Below are positions 18,524 through 26,595 of a DNA stretch of 64,000 bases, piece after piece. The stretch's first letter is position 1, and the number at the start of each line of letters is the position of its first letter. The position numbers were made by a program, and so were the translations under genes. The notes under the pieces are model-generated. The model had not been told where the DNA came from. It saw only the letters and a list, made by a program, of their open reading frames with translations, and made no database searches. Source of the stretch: Xanthomonas euroxanthea (GTDB lineage: Bacteria; Pseudomonadota; Gammaproteobacteria; Xanthomonadales; Xanthomonadaceae); the NCBI RefSeq assembly GCF_900476395.1, contig NZ_UIHB01000005.1, positions 648,813 to 712,812 of the forward strand, given 5' to 3'.

Positions 18524-21214
18524 ATGCCCCTGTCCCGCCATCGTTGCATTCCTGCCCCCGCCCGCCTCGGGCTAGCCCTGGCCTTTGCCATCTCGCAGGC
18601 CTGGGCGGCTCCGCCCACGGCAATGCCCCTGGACAGCGGCTGGCAGGTGCGGTTGGTGCCGGGCCAGGAACAGGCCAGGACGTATCCGAAAGCGGCGGCC
18701 TGGTTGCCGGCGCAGGTGCCGGGCGCGGTGCAGACCGATCTGATCGCCGCCAAGATCGTGCCGGACCCGTTCTATCGCGACAACGAAGGCAAGATCCAGT
18801 GGGCGGGCCTGAGCGACTGGCAATACCAGACCCGCTTCAACGTGGATGCGGCCACGCTCAAGCGCGCGCATGTCGAACTGGTGTTCGACGGCCTGGACAC
18901 CTTTGCCGAAGTCACCCTCAACGGCAAGCCGCTGCTGAGCGCCGACAACATGTTCCGGCAGTGGCGGGTGGATGCCAAACCGCTGCTCAAGCGCGGCGAC
19001 AACGTGCTCGAGGTCAAGCTGTTCTCGCCGATCAAGAAGATCCAGCCGTGGCTGGCCAAGCAGCCGTACGCGCTGCCGGGCGCCTACGATTCGGCCTTCG
19101 GCGACGAGCCCGAATCGCGCCACAGCTCCACCTACGTGCGCAAGGCGCCGTATAGCTATGGCTGGGACTGGGGCCCGCGCATGGTCAACGCCGGCATCTG
19201 GAAGGATGTGCGCGTGGAAGCCTGGGATGCGGTGCGCGTGGACGGGCTGCATATCGCCCAGCAACGCGTCGACGCCGACAGCGCGCAATTGCAGGCGCAG
19301 CTGGAACTGCAGGCCGGCCGCAGCGGGCCGGTGCAGGTGACGCTGGACGTGCTGGGTCCGGATGGGCAGAAAGTTGGGCAATTCACCCAGCAGGCGGTGG
19401 TCGACCCGGGCCAGAACCGCATCGATCTGCCGGTGCGTATCGCCAAGCCCAAGCGCTGGTTCCCGGCCGGCTACGGCGCGCAGGACCGCTACACCTTCGT
19501 GGCCAGCGTGCGCGACGCCGATGGCGACAGCCAGCAGATCAAGCGCGTCACCGGCCTGCGCTCGGTGGAGCTGCGCCGCGAAAAGGACACCTGGGGCAAG
19601 AGCATGGAGATCGTGATCAACGGCATCCCGATCTTCGCCAAGGGCGCCAACCTGATCCCGCTGGATGCCTTCCCCGCGCGCGTTACTGCCGAGCGTATGC
19701 GCAGCACCTTGCAGGATGCGCGCGATGCCAACATGAACATGCTGCGCATGTGGGGCGGCGGGCATTACCAGGACGACCGTTTCTACGAGGTGGCCGACGA
19801 GCTGGGCATCATGATCTGGCAGGACTTCATGTTCGGCGGCGCCGTGCCGCCGTACGACGTGGAGTTCCGCGAGAACACCCGGCAAGAAGCAATTGAACAG
19901 GTCAAGCGCCTGCGCGACCATCCCAGCATCGTGCTGTGGTGCGGCAACAACGAAGTGCAGACCGGCTGGGAAAACTGGGGCGACCGGGTCAAGTTCAAGC
20001 AGTCGGTGGACCCGGAAGAACGCAGCCGCATCGAGCGCGGCATGACCACCTTGTTCGGCACCGTGTTCCGCGAGGTGGTGGCCACCTACGACAGCGACGT
20101 GCCGTACTGGTCCACCTCGCCGGGCACCAACTTCGATGGCGCCGCCGACCAGGCCACCGATGGCGACATGCATTACTGGAAGGTCTGGGGCGGCCCCGCG
20201 CTGCCGGTGACCGAATATCTCAATGTCACCCCGCGTTTCATGTCCGAGTACGGCCTGCAGTCGTTCCCGGACATGCGCACCGTGCGTGCCTTCGCCGAAC
20301 CCGGCGACATGGACCCGGAATCGCCGGTGATGCGCGTGCATCAGAAGTTCGACAAGGGCAACGGCAACAAGCGGCTGATGCTGTACATCCGTCGCGAATT
20401 CGGCGAGCCCAAGGATTTCGAGAGCTTCGTCTACCTGAGCCAGCTGATGCAGGCCGAGGGCATCAACCTGGCCGCCTCGCATCTGCGCGCCGCGCGCCCG
20501 CAGTCGATGGGCTCGTTGTACTGGCAGCTCAACGATGTGTGGCCGGGTGCGTCGTGGTCCAGCGTGGACTACTACGGCCGCTGGAAGGCGCTGCAGTACC
20601 ACGCCCGCCGCTTCTATGCGCCGGAGCTGATCGCCGCATTGCGTAATGACAACGGCCAGACCGAGGTGTCGCTGGTGTCCGACCGCACCACTCCGCTGGC
20701 GGCCCGCTGGCGCATGCGGGTGATGGGCATGGACGGCAAGCTGCTGAGCAAGCGCGAGGAAAAGGCCACCGTCAAGCCGCTCAGCAGCCTGCAGGTGGGC
20801 AACTTCAGCGACAAGCAATTGCTGGGCAGTGCCGATCCGAAACGCACTTACGCGGTGTTCGAATTGTTCGATGGCGCCAAGCTACTGTCGCGCGAGGTGG
20901 TGTTCTTCGCGCCGGCCAAACAGCTGGCCTTGCCGACCGCGAAGATCGACAGCCAGTGGCGCGCCGATGGCGATGGCTATGCGCTGACGCTGTCCAGCGA
21001 CACGCTGGCGCGCGAGGTGTGGCTGTCGTTCGGCGACCTGGACGTCAGTGTGGCCGATAACGCCTTCGACCTGCTGCCGGGCGAACCGCTGACGCTGCAC
21101 GTGTCCAGCAAGCTGTCAATGGCGCAGGTGCAGTCTGCGTTGCAGGTGCGCGACCTGGCATCGACGCTGGCAGGCGCGCCGCCGGAACCGCCGGAGGCAG
21201 CAGCGGCGAAATGA
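18524..21214 (+). CDS. nixH: Beta-mannosidase, GH2 (NixH position)
   Basis: The 896-residue protein has a signal peptide (ending QAWA, about residue 27) and the GH2 architecture: sugar-binding jelly roll, immunoglobulin-like domain and TIM barrel. SYGWDWGPR and NMLRMWGGGHY are characteristic of beta-mannosidases. Glu477 in WCGNNEVQTGW is the acid/base and Glu575 in MSEYGLQSFP the nucleophile. It would cleave the beta-1,4-mannose of the N-glycan core once the alpha-mannoses are gone. It follows nixG by 21 bases. The tail is Pro/Glu/Ala-rich. Confidence 0.93.
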   Translation: MPLSRHRCIPAPARLGLALAFAISQAWAAPPTAMPLDSGWQVRLVPGQEQARTYPKAAAWLPAQVPGAVQTDLIAAKIVPDPFYRDNEGKIQWAGLSDWQYQTRFNVDAATLKRAHVELVFDGLDTFAEVTLNGKPLLSADNMFRQWRVDAKPLLKRGDNVLEVKLFSPIKKIQPWLAKQPYALPGAYDSAFGDEPESRHSSTYVRKAPYSYGWDWGPRMVNAGIWKDVRVEAWDAVRVDGLHIAQQRVDADSAQLQAQLELQAGRSGPVQVTLDVLGPDGQKVGQFTQQAVVDPGQNRIDLPVRIAKPKRWFPAGYGAQDRYTFVASVRDADGDSQQIKRVTGLRSVELRREKDTWGKSMEIVINGIPIFAKGANLIPLDAFPARVTAERMRSTLQDARDANMNMLRMWGGGHYQDDRFYEVADELGIMIWQDFMFGGAVPPYDVEFRENTRQEAIEQVKRLRDHPSIVLWCGNNEVQTGWENWGDRVKFKQSVDPEERSRIERGMTTLFGTVFREVVATYDSDVPYWSTSPGTNFDGAADQATDGDMHYWKVWGGPALPVTEYLNVTPRFMSEYGLQSFPDMRTVRAFAEPGDMDPESPVMRVHQKFDKGNGNKRLMLYIRREFGEPKDFESFVYLSQLMQAEGINLAASHLRAARPQSMGSLYWQLNDVWPGASWSSVDYYGRWKALQYHARRFYAPELIAALRNDNGQTEVSLVSDRTTPLAARWRMRVMGMDGKLLSKREEKATVKPLSSLQVGNFSDKQLLGSADPKRTYAVFELFDGAKLLSREVVFFAPAKQLALPTAKIDSQWRADGDGYALTLSSDTLAREVWLSFGDLDVSVADNAFDLLPGEPLTLHVSSKLSMAQVQSALQVRDLASTLAGAPPEPPEAAAAK

Positions 21215-21226
21215 GCGGCGAGCTGG

Positions 21227-21272
21227 CCCTCATCCGCCCTTCGGGCACCTTCTCCCGCCAGGCGGGAGAAGG
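21227..21272 (-). repeat. TTCTCCCGC-type palindromic repeat, copy 1
   Basis: A palindromic CTTCTCCCGCC/GGCGGGAGAAG hairpin is joined to a conserved half of the form CCCTCATCCGCCC-GGGCACC. This copy is reversed relative to the other three in the cluster. It starts 12 bases after the nixH stop. Confidence 0.8.
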
Positions 21273-21577
21273 ACTCAATCTCCGTCCATGCATGCGCTTG
21301 GTCCGCGTCTGCATCTCACGCGTAGGGCGCCTCCCGCCCGGCGGAAGAAGGACTCGCTGTCCGCTCGTGCATGCGCTTGTTCCGCGGATGCGTTTCGCGC
21401 GTATGGCGTCTCCCGCCCGGCGGGAGAAGCACTTGCTGTCCGCTCATGCATGCGCTTGGTCGCGTATGCGTTTCGCGCGTAGGGCGTCTCCCCGCCAGGC
21501 GGGAGAAGGACTCGATCTCCGTCCATGCATGCGCTTGGTCCGCGTCTGCGTTTCGCGCGTAGGGCGTCTCCCGCAGA
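21250..21577. repeat. Tandem repeat, about four units of 79-80 bases
   Basis: The marker CATGCGCTTG recurs at 21291, 21370, 21449 and 21529, giving periods of 79, 79 and 80 bases. Each unit also carries the CTCCCGCC-GGCGGGAGAAG hairpin, so the array looks like an amplification starting from palindrome copy 1. Confidence 0.9.
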
Positions 21578-21717
21578 TTTGGTTTCCTGTCATACGCACT
21601 CTTCGCACCCTTGCATCGCATCCACCTTAGGAAAACGACGTGATCTCCTGCCGTGCGTGCCCTCTCCCAAGGCGCGCCCCTCTCCTCCCTCGCCCGGCCT
21701 CGTCCCGCGTTGGGTGT

Positions 21718-21764
21718 CCTTCTCCCGCGGGCGGGAGAAGGTGCCCCGCAGGGGCGGATGAGGG
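21718..21764 (+). repeat. TTCTCCCGC-type palindromic repeat, copy 2
   Basis: A CCTTCTCCCGC/GCGGGAGAAGG hairpin is followed by GTGCCCCGCAGGGGCGGAT, itself partly palindromic, and GAGGG. It has the same layout as the copies at 26517 and 29073. Confidence 0.8.
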
Positions 21765-21903
21765 CCCGCCGCGGTAACAGCAACATCCACCACGGGCGAT
21801 GGCGCGCATGACGCCGCCACGCCAGATCCTCAACCCGCCGCAGCCCCTGCGGCAACACCAGAACGACGCCGGGCGAATCTCGCCGCTGCGCAGGAGTGAA
21901 TCG

Positions 21904-24570
21904 ATGTCATCCGTGTTTGTATCGCGTCTTGCCATGGCACTGGGGCTGAGCCTGAGCCTGGGCCTGCCCTGCATCGCGCACGCCGCGCCCGCCGACCGCA
22001 GCAGCACGCCGGAGCAGCGCGCCGCCGCGCTGGTGGCGCAGATGAGCCGCGAGGAAAAGGTCGCGCAGGCGATGAACGACGCGCCGGCGATTCCGCGCCT
22101 GGGCATCCCCGCCTACGAATGGTGGAGCGAAGGCCTGCACGGCATCGCCCGCAATGGCTACGCCACGGTGTTTCCGCAGGCGATCGGCCTGGCCGCCAGC
22201 TGGAACACCGCGTTGATGCAGCAGGTGGGCACGGTGGTGTCGACCGAGGCGCGCGCCAAGTTCAACCAGGCCGGCGGCCCGGGAAAGGACCACAAGCGCT
22301 ACGCGGGCCTGACCATCTGGTCGCCCAACATCAACATCTTCCGCGACCCGCGCTGGGGCCGTGGCATGGAAACCTACGGCGAGGATCCCTTCCTCACCGG
22401 GCAACTGGCGGTGGGCTTCATTCGCGGGTTGCAGGGCGAGGACCTCAATCACCCGCGCACCATCGCCACGCCCAAGCACATCGCCGTGCACAGCGGCCCG
22501 GAGCCGGGCCGGCACAGCTTCGACGTGGACGTGTCGCCGCGCGATGTGGAGGCGACCTACACGCCCGCCTTCCGCGCCGCCTTGATCGACGGCCAGGCCG
22601 GCTCGGTGATGTGCGCATACAACTCGCTACACGGCACGCCGGCCTGCGCCGCCGACTGGCTGCTCAACGGCCGCGTACGTGGTGACTGGGGCTTCAGGGG
22701 CTTCGTGGTGTCCGACTGCGATGCGGTGGACGACATGACCCAGTTCCATTACTTCCGCCCGGACAATGCCGGCTCCTCGGCCGCATCGCTCAAGGCCGGG
22801 CACGATCTCAACTGCGGCTACGCGTATCGCGCCCTGGGCACGGCCATCGCACGTGGCGAAGTGGACGAAGCCCTGCTCGACCAGTCATTGGTGCGCCTGT
22901 TCGCGGCGCGCTATCGCCTGGGTGAGCTGGAAGCCCCGCGCAAGGATCCGTATGCCAGACTCGGCGCCAAGGACATCGACAACGCGACCAACCGCGCGTT
23001 GGCGCTGAAGGCCGCCGCCGAATCGATCGTATTGCTCAAGAACGATGCCGGCACGCTACCGCTGAAACCCGGCACGCGGCTGGCGGTGATCGGCCCGAAC
23101 GCCGATGCCCTGGCGGCGCTGGAAGCCAACTATCAGGGCACCTCGTCCGAGCCGGTGACGCCCTTGCTCGGCCTGCGCCAGCGCTTCGGCACCCAGCAGG
23201 TGAGCTATGCGCAAGGTGCACCGTTGGCCGCCGGCGTGCCGGGCATGATTCCGGAAACCGCGCTGCGCAGCGACGGCAAGCCGGGATTGCGTGGCGAATA
23301 TTTCGACAACGTCGAGATGACCGGTGCTGCGCGCGTGGTGCGGCAGGACCGTGTGGTGAGTTTCAACTGGGACCAGGTCGCACCCGCCAAGGGCGTGCCG
23401 GCCGATCGCTATGCGGTGCGCTGGAGCGGCGAGTTGTTGCCGCCGAGCGCGGGCGACTACACGCTGGCGGTACGGGTGGCGCGCTGCTTCGATTGCGCCG
23501 GCCACGATCCGGTGCGGCTGTACATCGACGACAAGCTGGTGGTCGCCGGCAATGCCGAAGACAAGCACGTGCCGGCCGGCATGCACAACGCCGATGGCCG
23601 CAGCGTGGAAACCGTGCTGCACTTCGACGACACCCGCCCGCGCAGAATCCGTCTGGAAATGGAGCACCGCGGCCAGGACCAGGGCCTGCGCCTGGAGTGG
23701 CTGGCACCGGCGGCGGCGCAACTGGCCGAAGCCGAGCAGGCGGTGGCGCAGGCCGATGCGGTGGTGGCCTTCGTCGGCCTGTCGCCGGATGTGGAAGGCG
23801 AGGAACTGCGCATCGACGTGCCCGGCTTCGATGGCGGCGACCGCAACGACATCGCCCTGCCCGCTCCGCAGCAGGCGCTGCTCGAACGCGCCAAGGCCTC
23901 CGGCAAGCCGCTGGTGGTGGTGCTGATGAGCGGCAGCGCGGTGGCATTGAACTGGGCCAAGGCCCATGCCGACGCGATCGTGGCGGCGTGGTACCCGGGC
24001 CAGTCCGGCGGCACCGCGATCGCGCGCATGCTGGCCGGCGACGACACCCCCGGCGGGCGCCTGCCGGTGACCTTCTATCGCTCCACCAAGGACCTGCCGC
24101 CCTACGTCAGCTACGACATGAAGGGCCGCACCTACCGCTACTTCAAGGGCGAGCCGCTGTTTCCGTTCGGCTATGGCTTGAGCTACACCAGCTTTGCCTA
24201 CAGCGCGCCGCAGCTGTCCACGGCAACCCTGCAAGCTGGCAGTGCGTTGCAGGTGACCGCCACCGTGCGCAACACCGGCACGCGCGCCGGCGATGAGGTG
24301 GCGCAGGTGTATCTGCAATATCCGCAGCGCCCGCAGTCGCCGTTGCGCAGCCTGGTCGGCTTCCAGCGTGTGCACCTGCAGCCGGGCGAGCAGCGCACGC
24401 TCACCTTCACCCTCGATGCGCGCGCCCTGAGCGATGTGGATCGCAGCGGGCAGCGTGCGGTGGAAGCCGGCGATTACACGCTGTTTGTCGGCGGCGGCCA
24501 ACCCGGTACCGGCGCGGTCGGCGAGGCGGCAGCGTTTTCGATCTCGGGCCGTTCGCCATTGCCGAAATGA
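21904..24570 (+). CDS. nixI: GH3 beta-xylosidase with PA14 domain (NixI)
   Basis: The 888-residue protein has a signal peptide (ending AHAA, about residue 24), an N-terminal GH3 barrel with RDPRWGRGMETYGEDPFLT and nucleophile Asp271 in FVVSDCDAV, and the second alpha/beta domain. Inserted into that domain (about 460-610) is a PA14 carbohydrate-binding module (LRGEYFDNVEM ... LYIDDKLVV). A C-terminal fibronectin-like domain follows (SALQVTATVRNTGTRAGDEV). The X. campestris NixI (GH3) removes beta-1,2-xylose from plant N-glycans, and position matches. GGAG upstream supports the ATG at 21904. Xylose specificity is taken from the homologue, not read from sequence. Confidence 0.92.
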   Translation: MSSVFVSRLAMALGLSLSLGLPCIAHAAPADRSSTPEQRAAALVAQMSREEKVAQAMNDAPAIPRLGIPAYEWWSEGLHGIARNGYATVFPQAIGLAASWNTALMQQVGTVVSTEARAKFNQAGGPGKDHKRYAGLTIWSPNINIFRDPRWGRGMETYGEDPFLTGQLAVGFIRGLQGEDLNHPRTIATPKHIAVHSGPEPGRHSFDVDVSPRDVEATYTPAFRAALIDGQAGSVMCAYNSLHGTPACAADWLLNGRVRGDWGFRGFVVSDCDAVDDMTQFHYFRPDNAGSSAASLKAGHDLNCGYAYRALGTAIARGEVDEALLDQSLVRLFAARYRLGELEAPRKDPYARLGAKDIDNATNRALALKAAAESIVLLKNDAGTLPLKPGTRLAVIGPNADALAALEANYQGTSSEPVTPLLGLRQRFGTQQVSYAQGAPLAAGVPGMIPETALRSDGKPGLRGEYFDNVEMTGAARVVRQDRVVSFNWDQVAPAKGVPADRYAVRWSGELLPPSAGDYTLAVRVARCFDCAGHDPVRLYIDDKLVVAGNAEDKHVPAGMHNADGRSVETVLHFDDTRPRRIRLEMEHRGQDQGLRLEWLAPAAAQLAEAEQAVAQADAVVAFVGLSPDVEGEELRIDVPGFDGGDRNDIALPAPQQALLERAKASGKPLVVVLMSGSAVALNWAKAHADAIVAAWYPGQSGGTAIARMLAGDDTPGGRLPVTFYRSTKDLPPYVSYDMKGRTYRYFKGEPLFPFGYGLSYTSFAYSAPQLSTATLQAGSALQVTATVRNTGTRAGDEVAQVYLQYPQRPQSPLRSLVGFQRVHLQPGEQRTLTFTLDARALSDVDRSGQRAVEAGDYTLFVGGGQPGTGAVGEAAAFSISGRSPLPK

Positions 24571-25007
24571 GCGGTGGGGGTGCGTCAGGCAACGGCGTCG
24601 GCTATGAGGGCTGGCGCCTGTTGCATAGGGCAGCGGAAGGACGTTGCGGTCAGCGACATTGCCGAGATCAGGCGAGGCGGCACGCCCCGGCTCCACTACC
24701 AGGCCGGTCGGCGCCGTGCCGGCCTGCCGATCCCGCCGCACGTTTCCACCGCGATGACCGTGGTTGCACGGCAGGCAGGCGATGTCGTACGACCGCAATA
24801 GACGTGACCAGCCACCACCACCATTGCCGCAGGCCACGCATACGGCGCCGAATTGTGCGGACGCACTATGCACATTCGGCGCACACGTTGTATGGTCATC
24901 GGGAATTGGTCATGCATAGGTCTCATCATCGGCCGGGCACGTGATGCCGCCGATGGAACGATGTCCGCTGCGTCGACCGCTTGCTGAAATCCAGGGAGTT
25001 CCAGCTC
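24571..25007. other. nixI-nixJ intergenic region
   Basis: The 437 bases hold no convincing gene. The right half is less GC-rich and contains the direct repeat TGGTCAT at 24893-24899 and 24907-24913, so an internal promoter for nixJ is possible. No terminator with a T-tract was seen. Confidence 0.4.
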
Positions 25008-26459
25008 ATGCACACCCGCCGCGACATCCTTCAGCTGCTCGGCGCCAGCGCGGGCGCCGGCTTGCTGGCCGGCGCACTGCCCGCCTTCGCCGCCGGCACC
25101 TCCACGGCCGCCGGCACCTTCGTCAGCAAGCGCCCACCCAAGCCGCAGCGCCGCTTCGTCAGCAAGGCGGTCGAGCAGCAGATCGTGCAGATCAAGGCGC
25201 GCATCGCCGATCCCGAGCTGGCCTGGCTGTTCGAGAACTGCTACCCCAACACACTGGACACCACGGTGGAAACCGGCACCCGCAACGGCAAGCCGGACAC
25301 CTTCGTCATCACCGGCGACATCCACGCGATGTGGCTGCGCGACTCCTCCGCCCAGGTGCATCCCTACGTGCCGCTGGCCAGGCGCGACCCTGCGTTGCGG
25401 CGCATGTTCCATGGCCTGATCCAGCGCCAGGCCGCCTGCATCCGGCTCGACCCGTATGCCAACGCCTTCCTGCCCGATGGCCAGACCCAACGCCTGAAGT
25501 GGTCGCTCAACGACATCACCGAGATGAAGCCCGGCGTGGGCGAGCGCAAGTGGGAAATCGATTCGCTGTGCTACCCGATCCGCATCGCGCACGAATACTG
25601 GCGCGCCACCGGCGATGCCGCCCCGTTCGACGACGACTGGCGCGCGGCAATGCACGTGGTGGTCAGGACCTTCCGCGAGCAGCAGCGCAAGGACAACCGC
25701 GGCCCTTACGTGTTCCAGCGGCCCTCGCCGCTGGCGACCGAAACGCTGGTGCTGGAAGGCTACGGCCAGCCGACCCGGCCCAACGGCATGATCCACTCGA
25801 TGTTCCGCCCCTCCGACGATGCCTGCGTGTATCCGCTGTTCGTGCCGGCCAACCTGTTCGCGGTGGCCTCGCTGCGGCAGCTGGCGACGATGAGCACGGC
25901 CTTGCATCGCGATGCCGCGTTCGCCGCCGACTGCACCGCGCTGGCCGACGAGGTGGAAACGGCAACGCGCCAGTTCGGCCAACTGCGCGACAGCGACGGC
26001 CAGGCGTACTGGGCGTTCGAAGTGGACGGTTACGGCAACCAGTTGTTCATCGACGACGCCAACGCCCCCGGCCTGCTCAGCCTGGCCTACCTGGGCTGCT
26101 GCGACCGCGCCGACCCGGTGTTCCTGCGCACCCGCCAGCTGGCCTGGAGCGAACGCAATCCGTACTTCTCGCGCGGCCGTGCGGCCGAAGGCGTCGGCAG
26201 CCCGCACAGCGGCATGGGCACGATCTGGCCGATGTCGATCATCCAGTACGCGCTGGTCAGCGACGACGATGCACAGTTGCGCCAATGCCTGCAGTGGCTG
26301 AAGACCACCCATGCCGGCACCGGCTTCATGCACGAAGCCTTCGACAAGGACAACCCGAGCACCTTCACCCGCGACTGGTTCGCCTGGGCCAACACCTTGT
26401 TCGGCGAACTGATCATCGACCTGCACCAACGCAAACCCCAGCTGCTGCGCAGTAGCTGA
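25008..26459 (+). CDS. nixJ: GH125 exo-alpha-1,6-mannosidase (NixJ)
   Basis: The 483-residue protein is a GH125 exo-alpha-mannosidase. Family stretches are FVITGDIHAMWLRDSSAQVHPY, GMIHSMFRPSDD and the C-terminal GTGFMHEAFDKDNP. It begins with a twin-arginine-type leader (HTRRDILQLLGASAGAGLLAG, cleavage near AFA), so it is probably exported folded. The X. campestris NixJ (GH125) removes the alpha-1,6-mannose after the xylose is gone. The ATG at 25008 follows AGGGAG; the frame is open nine residues further upstream. Confidence 0.93.
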   Translation: MHTRRDILQLLGASAGAGLLAGALPAFAAGTSTAAGTFVSKRPPKPQRRFVSKAVEQQIVQIKARIADPELAWLFENCYPNTLDTTVETGTRNGKPDTFVITGDIHAMWLRDSSAQVHPYVPLARRDPALRRMFHGLIQRQAACIRLDPYANAFLPDGQTQRLKWSLNDITEMKPGVGERKWEIDSLCYPIRIAHEYWRATGDAAPFDDDWRAAMHVVVRTFREQQRKDNRGPYVFQRPSPLATETLVLEGYGQPTRPNGMIHSMFRPSDDACVYPLFVPANLFAVASLRQLATMSTALHRDAAFAADCTALADEVETATRQFGQLRDSDGQAYWAFEVDGYGNQLFIDDANAPGLLSLAYLGCCDRADPVFLRTRQLAWSERNPYFSRGRAAEGVGSPHSGMGTIWPMSIIQYALVSDDDAQLRQCLQWLKTTHAGTGFMHEAFDKDNPSTFTRDWFAWANTLFGELIIDLHQRKPQLLRSS

Positions 26460-26516
26460 TGGTTCGAAGCGCGCGATCTGCCATCCCGGGCAGACACGGC
26501 GCAGCGCTTGATGTTC

Positions 26517-26558
26517 CCTTCTCCCGCCGGGAGAAGGTGCCCGACGGGCGGATGAGGG
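26517..26558 (+). repeat. TTCTCCCGC-type palindromic repeat, copy 3
   Basis: A CCTTCTCCCGCCGGGAGAAGG palindrome is followed by a short GTGCCCGACGGGC hairpin and GGATGAGGG. It occupies much of the 136-base gap between nixJ and nixK. Confidence 0.8.
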
Positions 26559-26595
26559 TGCCCCGGCATCGGCCCGCAAATTCAGAGACCACACC

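Larger units (their letters stand above)
21215..21903. other. nixH-nixI intergenic repeat region
   Basis: No gene is supported in these 689 bases. They contain two copies of a palindrome family (21227-21272 and 21718-21764) in opposite orientations, and between them about four tandem copies of a 79-80-base unit. The frame of nixI is open upstream of its start, but that extension lacks the family's sequence and is not called coding. Confidence 0.7.

Noticed and set aside
22000..24570. Reading nixI as a beta-glucosidase
   Set aside because: GH3 members vary in substrate; position in the nix order and the PA14 insertion fit the characterised NixI xylosidase better, although sequence alone cannot settle it.
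24941..26455. 504-codon frame overlapping nixJ in another frame
   Set aside because: Arg/Ala/Gly-rich shadow; the GH125 motifs lie in the other frame.
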